Positions 1 to 5,341 of a DNA stretch of 9,599 bases are shown here, in pieces. The stretch comes from Gemmatimonadota bacterium (GTDB taxonomy: Bacteria; Gemmatimonadota; Gemmatimonadetes; Gemmatimonadales; GWC2-71-9), in contig QHTX01000104.1 in the NCBI GenBank assembly GCA_003220975.1, forward strand, positions 1 to 9,599, given 5' to 3'. Position numbers and translations under genes: made by a program. Positions within the stretch are counted from its first letter, which is position 1, and each line of letters opens with the position of its first letter. The notes under the pieces are model-generated. The model was not told where the DNA came from. It saw only the letters and a program-made list of their open reading frames with translations, and did no database searches.

Positions 1-1
1 C

Positions 2-982
2 TGCGGCTGCACGCCGGACTGGACGCCGGGGCACTTCATCGAGCACGAGGTGGCGCGGATCCGCGAGCTCGTGGGCCGCACGGCGCGCGCGATCTGCGGC
101 GTGTCGGGCGGCGTGGACTCAGGGGTCGCCGCCGCGCTGGTGCACCGCGCCATGGGCGAGCGGCTCACGTGCATCTTCGTCGATCACGGCCTGTTGCGCC
201 TGAACGAGCGGGATCAGGTGGAGCGCACGTTCCGGGCGCACCTCGGGATCGACCTGCGCGTCGTGGACGCGGGTGAGCGATTCCTCGCGGCGCTCGCGGG
301 CGTCGAGGATCCCGAGGAAAAGCGGCGCCGCATCGGGCACGCCTTCATCGACGTGTTCGAGGACGCGGCGCGGCACGTAGGGGGTGACGTAGGATTCCTC
401 GTCCAGGGGACGCTCTATCCCGACGTGATCGAGTCGTCGTCGCCGCGCGGCGGGCCGTCGGTGACGATCAAGACGCATCACAACGTGGGCGGCCTGCGGC
501 CCAATCTGCCCTGGAAGCTGATCGAGCCGTTGCGCGAGCTGTTCAAGGACGAGGTGCGGCAGGTGGGGCGCGAGCTGGGGCTGCCCGAGGAGATCGTGGG
601 CCGCCATCCCTTCCCGGGGCCGGGCCTCGCGATCCGCGTGCTCGGCCCCGTCACGCCGGAGCGGCTCGATCTGCTGCGCCGGGTGGACGCCATTTACATC
701 GACGAGATCCGCACCGCCGGGCTGTACGATCGGATCTGGCAGGCGTTCGCGGTGCTGCTGCCCATCAAGTCGGTGGGCGTGATGGGCGACGGCCGCACCT
801 ACGATCACGTGGTGGCGCTGCGGGCCGTGACGAGTCGCGACGGGATGACGGCGGATTGGTTTCCGTTCCCGCACGAAGTGCTCGGGAGGATCTCGAGCCG
901 GATCATCAATGAAGTGAAGGGCGTGAACCGCGTCACCTATGACGTGAGTTCGAAACCACCTGCTACCATCGAGTGGGAGTGA
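2..982 (+). CDS. guaA: GMP synthase (glutamine-hydrolysing), C-terminal part, 5' truncated by window edge
   Basis: Catalyses the last step of GMP synthesis in the cytoplasm: XMP + ATP + glutamine to GMP. The reading frame is open to the first base. It begins with the linker joining the glutamine amidotransferase domain to the synthetase domain (CGCTPDWTPGHFIEHEVARI), so the GTG at 50 is an internal Val codon and the amidotransferase half lies outside the window. The ATP-pyrophosphatase P-loop SGGVDS is at 104-121. The family motifs FVDHGLLRLNE, QGTLYPDVIES and HHNVGGL follow in order, then RHPFPGPGL at 602-628. The C-terminal dimerisation domain ends in the canonical KPPATIEWE directly before TGA. 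About 326 residues are visible and nothing essential is missing from this half. It converges on the EIIA gene with a 7-base gap that has no room for a separate terminator. Identification is essentially certain. Confidence 0.98.
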   Translation, partial: CGCTPDWTPGHFIEHEVARIRELVGRTARAICGVSGGVDSGVAAALVHRAMGERLTCIFVDHGLLRLNERDQVERTFRAHLGIDLRVVDAGERFLAALAGVEDPEEKRRRIGHAFIDVFEDAARHVGGDVGFLVQGTLYPDVIESSSPRGGPSVTIKTHHNVGGLRPNLPWKLIEPLRELFKDEVRQVGRELGLPEEIVGRHPFPGPGLAIRVLGPVTPERLDLLRRVDAIYIDEIRTAGLYDRIWQAFAVLLPIKSVGVMGDGRTYDHVVALRAVTSRDGMTADWFPFPHEVLGRISSRIINEVKGVNRVTYDVSSKPPATIEWE

Positions 983-989
983 TCGGTCT

Positions 990-1442
990 TCAGATGTTCT
1001 TGTCTTCGAGGAGCTTCAAGAACTCTTGCGGGCTGTTCAGCATGGCCAGCTTCTCCGGGACGTCGGCCTCTTTCGCGAACTGCGCGATCTTGCCGAGCAC
1101 CGGCAGGTACTGGTTGGAGACCTCGAGCGGCGGCGCCACGATCAAGAAGAAGTAATGCACGGGCTTGCCGTCGATCGCGTTGAAATCGATGCCCTCAAGC
1201 TTGCGGCCGAAGGCGACGCGCAGCTGACTCACGGCGAGGGCACGACAGTGCGGGATCGCGATGTTCTGGCCGATGCCCGTGGACCCGAGCGTCTCGCGGC
1301 GCTTCAGCATCTTCACGAGGGTCTGCTCGGCCTTGTCGTCGAGCTGCAGCAGGCCGACCAGCTCCTTCAGGACGTCGTCTTTGGCGGTGCTCTGCAGGTG
1401 CAGATTGATCGCGTCTTCCGAAAAGAACTCGCGTAAGCGCAC
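990..1442 (-). CDS. PTS EIIA domain protein, PtsN (EIIA-Ntr) / fructose type
   Basis: A single-domain phosphotransferase EIIA protein of 150 residues, the usual size of PtsN. It would accept phosphate from an HPr-type carrier on a histidine and act in the cytoplasm. The phospho-acceptor is His65 in the motif IGQNIAIPHCRA. The flanking KRRETLGSTG and VHYFFLIVAPP segments are typical of the EIIA type-2 fold. The chosen start is the GTG at 1442, because GGGGAG (1450-1455) lies 7 bases upstream and the protein then begins directly with the domain (VRLREFFSEDAINL). The frame stays open to a TTG at 1499, but that start would run through the inverted repeat and adds no conserved sequence. No EIIB, EIIC, HPr or EI gene is visible, so a regulatory role is more likely than sugar transport; that is an inference. 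It is divergent from dus and convergent with guaA. It ends in TGA. Confidence 0.93.
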   Translation of the reverse strand: MRLREFFSEDAINLHLQSTAKDDVLKELVGLLQLDDKAEQTLVKMLKRRETLGSTGIGQNIAIPHCRALAVSQLRVAFGRKLEGIDFNAIDGKPVHYFFLIVAPPLEVSNQYLPVLGKIAQFAKEADVPEKLAMLNSPQEFLKLLEDKNI

Positions 1443-1449
1443 GTCAGGT

Positions 1450-1455
1450 CTCCCC
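1450..1455 (-). promoter_or_regulatory. Shine-Dalgarno site of the EIIA gene
   Basis: On the minus strand this reads GGGGAG, with a 7-base spacer (ACCTGAC) before the GTG at 1442. It is the feature that decides the GTG start over the upstream TTG at 1499. Confidence 0.7.
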
Positions 1456-1470
1456 GCGTAGCGGTGGCGA

Positions 1471-1513
1471 AACGTAATGAGTGGTTGCTCCGTTTGCAAC
1501 GCGTCATTACGTT
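1471..1513. promoter_or_regulatory. Imperfect inverted repeat in the EIIA/dus divergent spacer; candidate operator and paired promoters
   Basis: The left arm AACGTAATGAGTGGTTGC (1471-1488) and right arm GCAACGCGTCATTACGTT (1496-1513) pair at 15 of 18 positions (10 bp, a 3-bp mismatch, then 5 bp) around a 7-base centre. The spacer between the GTG at 1442 and the ATG at 1521 is only 78 bp and is visibly AT-richer than the genes. Because of the symmetry, each strand has a TTGC-type hexamer 17 bases before TACGTT: TTGCTC at 1485-1490 on the plus strand, and TTGCAA at 1495-1500 on the minus strand. This is a weak sigma70-like layout in both directions. The repeat itself is seen directly. A role as regulator-binding site or promoter pair is inferred. 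A transcribed hairpin is an alternative. Confidence 0.5.
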
Positions 1514-2072
1514 GTCAGCCATGGACTTCCCCTATCGCACCGGGTCCGAGTGCCCGCTCTTCCTCGCCCCCATGGCGGGAGTGTCGGAGTCGCCGTTCCG
1601 GTTGCTGTGCCGGCGCTTCGGCGCCGACGTGGTCGTGTCCGAGTTCATCTCGGCGGTGGGGGTGGCGCGCGGGCTCGAGCACCTGTTCCAGGACATGCGC
1701 TTCGAGGAGGCCGAGCGGCCCATCGGCATCCAGCTGTATGGCGCGGACGCCACGGTCATGGCGCGGGCCGCCGAGATGGTCACGGCGGTCATGCGGCCCG
1801 ACTTCCTCGATATCAACTTCGGCTGTCCGGTGAAGAAGGTCGTGAAGAACAACGGTGGGTCGGGCTGCCTCAAGGACCTGGACCTGGTGGAGCGCATCAT
1901 CCGCGCGGTGCGCAGTGCAACGTCACTGCCCGTCACGGTGAAGATCCGCAGCGGCTGGGACGACGCCCAGCGCGATCCCGTCACGATCGCGCTGCGCTGC
2001 CGCGACGCTGGCGCGCAGGCGCTCACGCTCCACGCCCGCACCCGGACGCAGATGTTCTCGGGGACGGCGAAC

Positions 2073-2075
2073 TAG
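2073..2075 (+). other. In-frame amber codon inside dus at a conserved Trp position
   Basis: The context is GGGACGGCGAAC-TAG-GACGAG, translating as GTAN-stop-DEIAQLV. Dus proteins usually have Ala-Asn/Asp-Trp-Asp here, so a single G-to-A change of TGG explains it. The frame is unchanged on both sides. Confidence 0.9.
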
Positions 2076-2470
2076 GACGAGATCGCGCAGCTGGTCGCGG
2101 CGCTCGACATCCCGGTGATCGGGAACGGCGACGTGACCACGCCGGAAGCCGTGGTCGCGATGCGCCGGCACACGGGCTGCGCGGGCGTGATGATCGCGCG
2201 CGGGTCGTTCGGCAACCCGTGGATCTTCGCGCAGGCGCGCGATCTGCTCGCCGGCCGGCCGAAGCGACCCGACCCGACGCCCGAAGAGCGCTTCACCACG
2301 GCGCTTGAGCACGCGCGCCTGGCGCTCCGTCTCCAGGGCGACTCGCGTAAGACGGCGCTCGAGTTCCGCAAACACTTCGGGTGGTACACGAAAGGCGTCC
2401 CCGGCGCGGCGCAATTGCGCGAGCGCCTGTTCCAGATCGACTCGATGGAACAGGCCGAGGAGATTTTCGC

Positions 2471-2474
2471 GGAG
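2471..2474 (+). promoter_or_regulatory. Shine-Dalgarno site of larB
   Basis: GGAG lies 8 bases before the ATG at 2483, inside the 3' end of dus. It lets larB initiate on its own, although the TGA of dus overlaps the larB start and suggests coupling. Confidence 0.55.
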
Positions 2475-2482
2475 CAGGCGGC

Positions 2483-3169
2483 ATGAAGCTAGACGATCTT
2501 AGCCGCTTCATCGAGCGCCTCCCCTTCGCTTCCATCGATCACCTCCGGCCCGTCACCCAAGGGCATCAGGAGGTGATCTTGTGTCAGGGGAAGACGCCGG
2601 CGCAGGTCGTCGCCATCGCCGAGCGGCTCGCGGCAGCGAGCGGCAGCTTCCTCGCGACGCGCAGCGAGCCGGCGCACCGCGCCGCGCTCGCCGCGCGCTT
2701 CCCCCGGGCCGAGGTGAACGAGCTCGGCCGCACGGTGTACCTGTCACCCGATCCCGAGCCGGCTGCAACCGGCCGGGGCACGGTCCTGATCGTCACGGCC
2801 GGCACGAGCGATCTCCCGGTCGCCGAGGAGGCGGCCGTCACGGCGCGCGCGCTCGGCAACCGGGTCGAGCGGCTGACCGACGTGGGGGTCGCCGGGATCC
2901 ACCGCGTCCTCACGCAGACCGACGCGCTGCGGAGCGCCGCGGTGATCATCGTGGTCGCCGGGATGGAAGGCGCGCTGCCCAGCGTCGTGGGCGGGCTCGT
3001 CCCCGTGCCCGTGATCGCGGTGCCCACGAGCGTCGGCTACGGCGCCTCCTTCGGCGGGATCGCGGCCCTGCTCGGCATGCTCAACTCCTGCGCTGCGGGC
3101 GTCACGGTGGTCAACATCGACAACGGGTTCGGCGCCGCCGCCGCCGCGAGCCGCATCAACCGCCCATGA
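2483..3169 (+). CDS. larB: LarB, nickel-pincer nucleotide cofactor synthesis (PurE-like carboxylase/hydrolase)
   Basis: LarB carboxylates the pyridinium ring of nicotinic acid adenine dinucleotide and hydrolyses the phosphoanhydride. This is the first step toward the nickel-pincer cofactor of lactate racemase and related LarA enzymes. The 228-residue protein has the LarB N-terminal segment (from HQEVILCQGKTPAQ, about residues 31-44). A PurE-like domain follows, with VTAGTSDLPVAEEA from 104, GMEGALPSVVGGL, PTSVGYGASFGG and MLNSCAAGVTVVNIDNGFGA. Cys203 in LNSC lies at the position of the LarB cysteine reported to bond the substrate ring. The start is ATG 2483, four bases shared with the dus stop (ATGA), with GGAG upstream. 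The upstream frame, open from 2381, is not conserved. The end overlaps the next gene, again by ATGA. larC, larE and larA are not in the window, so cofactor completion must be encoded elsewhere if it occurs. Confidence 0.95.
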   Translation: MKLDDLSRFIERLPFASIDHLRPVTQGHQEVILCQGKTPAQVVAIAERLAAASGSFLATRSEPAHRAALAARFPRAEVNELGRTVYLSPDPEPAATGRGTVLIVTAGTSDLPVAEEAAVTARALGNRVERLTDVGVAGIHRVLTQTDALRSAAVIIVVAGMEGALPSVVGGLVPVPVIAVPTSVGYGASFGGIAALLGMLNSCAAGVTVVNIDNGFGAAAAASRINRP

Positions 3170-4719
3170 AGCGTCCGACGCCGGGCGTGTGGGTCGGGTG
3201 GGCGCTGGCCCTGGCCGGCCTCGCCGCCGTGGTGCCGGCCGTGCTGGCGGCGAACCTGTGGGCGCTCGTCGCCGCGGTCGGCGGCTTCCTCGCCGCGACC
3301 GGGCTGGTGCTCGCGCCGCTCGTGCGCGTGTGGCTCGCCGAGCAGCCGATCACCCGGCCCTCGGACTTCGAGCACCTGCTCGATCTGTTGCGCCGGGCGC
3401 ACCGCGCGCGGGCCGGGTGGCTGGTCGGGCTCGCGGCGGGCGACGTGGAAGCGGTGGGCAATCACGACGTGAGCCGGGAGGTGCGCCAGCGCGGGGCCGC
3501 GGTGGTGCAGCTCGCGTCCGTGGACGGGCGCGCTCACGTAGCCCGGGAGTCCGAGGGCAGCTACGTCGCGGTCGGCGACTTCCCGTTCGGCGCGGGGTTG
3601 CTGCTGCCGGGGCCGGACGTGGACCCGCGCATCGCCGAGGCGATCGCGAGCGAGCTGCGCCGGCTGGTGGCGGGGATGCGGGTCGCGGAGCTGCACGAAC
3701 CGGACGAGCAGGCGGGCCAGCTCGTGGCGAAGCAGCTCGCGGCGATCGCGGCGGGGAGCCGGACGCTCGATGGCATCGCCAAGGCTGGAGCCGAGCTGGC
3801 GCAGCAGCTGGCGCGGCGCGGCGTCGCGATCGTGCTCCACGGAGCAGGGGGTTGGGGGGGAGGAACGGCGGCGCGCGGCGCGCGCATCGTGGCCCTGTCG
3901 GGCGGCGCGGACGCGCGGCTCGAGAACCTTGCCGTGCCCGCCGACGCACCGGTGATGCGCGCCATCCAGTCCGGCGTGCCGGTCGCCACACGGGGCGGGG
4001 AGGACGTGTTCGGGGCCGCCGGGGCCGCGATCCCCGATCGCCGCCGCAGCGAGCGCGCCGGCACGGCGTATCCGTTGCGCGATGGGCACTTCGTCATCGG
4101 CGCCCTCGTCGTCACCGGGCCTCCGATCCCCCCGGCGACACCCGTCGGCGACACGCTGCAGCGCCTCGTCAGCGAGCTCGGCTCGCGCCTCGCCGCCGCG
4201 GGCGCCGTGCACGAGGCTGAGCAACGCGCCGTGCGCGATCCGCTCACCGGCCTCTCGAACCGGCGCGAGTTCGACCGCTGGTTCGCCCTCGCCGGGGGCA
4301 AGCCGCCGCCGGCCGTGACGCTGGTGTTCGTGGACATCGATCACTTCAAGCGCCTGAACGACACGCTCGGGCATCAGGCGGGCGACGCCGCGCTGCGTCA
4401 CGTCGCTGACCTGGTGCGGCAGGCGGTGCGCGACAACGACCTGGTGGCCCGTATCGGCGGGGAGGAGTTCGCGATCTGGATGCTGCACACGCCGATCGAG
4501 GCGGGTCTGGAGGTCGCCGAGCGCGTGCGGCGGGCCGTCGAGACGGGCGTGTGGCACTGGAACAGTGGGACGCATCCCTTGACCGTGTCCTGCGGCGTGG
4601 CGTCCTGCCCCGACACGGTGAAGGAGGTCGCCAACCTGAAGGGGACGGCCGACGCGGCGCTGTACCGGGCGAAGCAGGCGGGGCGGAACCGCGTGGAGCG
4701 CGCCCAGCCGGCTGCTTGA
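3166..4719 (+). CDS. Membrane-anchored diguanylate cyclase with GAF-like sensor region (GGEEF)
   Basis: Makes the second messenger c-di-GMP from two GTP. It has 517 residues, starting at ATG 3166 and overlapping the larB TGA. Two hydrophobic helices (about 9-29 and 31-51) anchor it in the inner membrane with almost no periplasmic loop. Residues about 58-190 and 197-355 look like two GAF-type domains, the second clearer (LDGIAKAGAELAQQL, then GVAIVLHG and VMRAIQSGVPV); their ligand is not evident. The GGDEF domain starts at RDPLTGLSNRREF (357). It has the metal-binding Asp390 in FVDIDHFKRLND, the active-site loop GGEEF (431-435) and the product-inhibition I-site RDND (422-425), five residues before GGEEF. 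It closes with SCGVASC and DAALYRAKQAGRNRV. It should therefore be catalytically active and feedback-inhibited. The TGA ends one base from the TAG of the convergent gene. Sensor domain identities are less certain than the cyclase. Confidence 0.95.
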   Translation: MKRPTPGVWVGWALALAGLAAVVPAVLAANLWALVAAVGGFLAATGLVLAPLVRVWLAEQPITRPSDFEHLLDLLRRAHRARAGWLVGLAAGDVEAVGNHDVSREVRQRGAAVVQLASVDGRAHVARESEGSYVAVGDFPFGAGLLLPGPDVDPRIAEAIASELRRLVAGMRVAELHEPDEQAGQLVAKQLAAIAAGSRTLDGIAKAGAELAQQLARRGVAIVLHGAGGWGGGTAARGARIVALSGGADARLENLAVPADAPVMRAIQSGVPVATRGGEDVFGAAGAAIPDRRRSERAGTAYPLRDGHFVIGALVVTGPPIPPATPVGDTLQRLVSELGSRLAAAGAVHEAEQRAVRDPLTGLSNRREFDRWFALAGGKPPPAVTLVFVDIDHFKRLNDTLGHQAGDAALRHVADLVRQAVRDNDLVARIGGEEFAIWMLHTPIEAGLEVAERVRRAVETGVWHWNSGTHPLTVSCGVASCPDTVKEVANLKGTADAALYRAKQAGRNRVERAQPAA

Positions 4720-4720
4720 T

Positions 4721-5341
4721 CTACGGCCGCGTCACCTCATAGACCGGATGAATCTCCCATAGCGCTCGCACGGACGTATTGCAGCGCCCGTGCTCGCCGT
4801 CGCTCTCGTCGCTCCGCCTCCCTTCGCGGCGATGCTGGCCGTCGAAGAAGGCCGCGCCCGTGATGCCGGCGCGCACCGGTCGATGGAGGGCGCCGCCCCT
4901 GCGGATCGTGCGGCCCGCGATCAGCGAGTCGAGGGTCGCTCGGGCCCGCCCATAGCGCGGGCTGTAGCGCGGCGCGGGGATCTCGACCACGATGCAGGAA
5001 TCGACCGGGCTGTCGGCGCGCTCAGTCAGCTCGATGTGCCAGTCGCCATCCTCCTTCACCTTGTCCACGCGCCGGACCCAGCCGGTGAGGCGGTACACCT
5101 GGAGCTCGGGGCCCGCGCGAGGCGCGCAGCGATCCTGCGCCCCGAGGTGAGGCGGCTCCCACGTGCCGAGGATCGCCACGGCCGACGCGGGTTGGGGGGC
5201 GAGGGTCGCGAGCGACGTGTCGATCTTCTGCGCCCAGCGGTAATGCGGCTGCCGGCACCGTTGCGCGCCGCGCGGCCCCGTCGGCAGCACGCCGGCGAGC
5301 GCGACGGCACCGAGCGCAACGGCCATCTCAGACCGTCGCAC
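4721..5341 (-). CDS. Small secreted protein of unknown function
   Basis: I do not recognise the family. The 206-residue product starts at GTG 5341, overlapping the 3' end of ppk by 14 bases. This start gives a signal-peptide-like N-terminus: MRRSE, a hydrophobic stretch at about 6-20, and possible cleavage after RGA (residue 26). An ATG at 5326, one base past the ppk stop, is the alternative; it would remove the basic n-region. The mature part has four cysteines (in RCRQ, DRCA, DSCI and GRCN), possibly two disulfides. It has a beta-rich middle (LQVYRLTGWVRRVDKVKEDG, then DWHIELTE). A His/Arg-rich tail FFDGQHRREGRRSDE is followed by ALWEIHPVYEV close to the TAG stop, the most conserved-looking part. 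There is no lipobox and no transmembrane helix after the signal. It is the last gene of the barrel-ppk operon, so it probably acts in the periplasm. The coding call is supported by tight spacing and by stops adjacent to the convergent gene. Confidence 0.75.
   Translation of the reverse strand: MRRSEMAVALGAVALAGVLPTGPRGAQRCRQPHYRWAQKIDTSLATLAPQPASAVAILGTWEPPHLGAQDRCAPRAGPELQVYRLTGWVRRVDKVKEDGDWHIELTERADSPVDSCIVVEIPAPRYSPRYGRARATLDSLIAGRTIRRGGALHRPVRAGITGAAFFDGQHRREGRRSDESDGEHGRCNTSVRALWEIHPVYEVTRP

Larger units (their letters stand above)
1521..2486 (+). pseudogene. dus: tRNA-dihydrouridine synthase (DusB-like), interrupted by an in-frame TAG
   Basis: An FMN enzyme that reduces uridine to dihydrouridine in the tRNA D-loop. 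The start chosen is ATG 1521, giving MDFPYRTGSECPLFLAPMAG, the usual family N-terminus. An upstream GTG at 1464 would add non-conserved residues through the inverted repeat. No Shine-Dalgarno is seen; with a -10 at 1508-1513 the transcript could be leaderless. The catalytic Cys102 is in NFGCPVKK, and the TIM-barrel segments KIRSGWDD and LTLHARTRTQMFSG are intact. Codon 185 (2073-2075) is TAG. Beyond it the same frame continues with IGNGDV (200-205), the FMN-phosphate loop ARGSFGNPW (from 226) and a normal C-terminus, 321 residues in total. A product ending at the TAG would lack the flavin-binding half and should be inactive. It opens the dus-larB-GGDEF operon and its TGA overlaps the larB ATG. 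It could instead be an intact gene with a sequence error, or a read-through gene. Confidence 0.92.

Noticed and set aside
50..52. GTG as a true start of guaA
   Set aside because: The frame continues upstream with the conserved linker CGCTPDWTPGHFIEHE, so the gene simply starts before the window.
119..874. 251-codon open frame opposite guaA
   Set aside because: Low-complexity Arg/His/Pro composition, antisense to an essential conserved gene.
996..1023. Inverted repeat GTTCTTG / CAAGAAC near the guaA-EIIA convergence, considered as a terminator
   Set aside because: A 7-bp AT-rich stem with a 14-base loop inside the EIIA coding end, with no T-run on either strand.
2073..2075. Genome-wide UAG recoding to Trp or pyrrolysine
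   Set aside because: TAG ends two other genes in the window at expected C-termini (after TGFAF at 8540-8542, and after EVTRP at 4721-4723).
3037..4575. Long open frame (512 codons) on the minus strand opposite the diguanylate cyclase
   Set aside because: The translation is Arg/His/Pro-rich with no motif, and it lies fully opposite a gene with clear GGDEF motifs. Long antisense frames are expected in DNA this GC-rich.
4705..4714. Palindrome CAGCCGGCTG at the convergence of the cyclase and the secreted-protein gene
   Set aside because: It is only 10 bp with no loop and no T-tract, inside the last codons of the cyclase. Not enough for a terminator.
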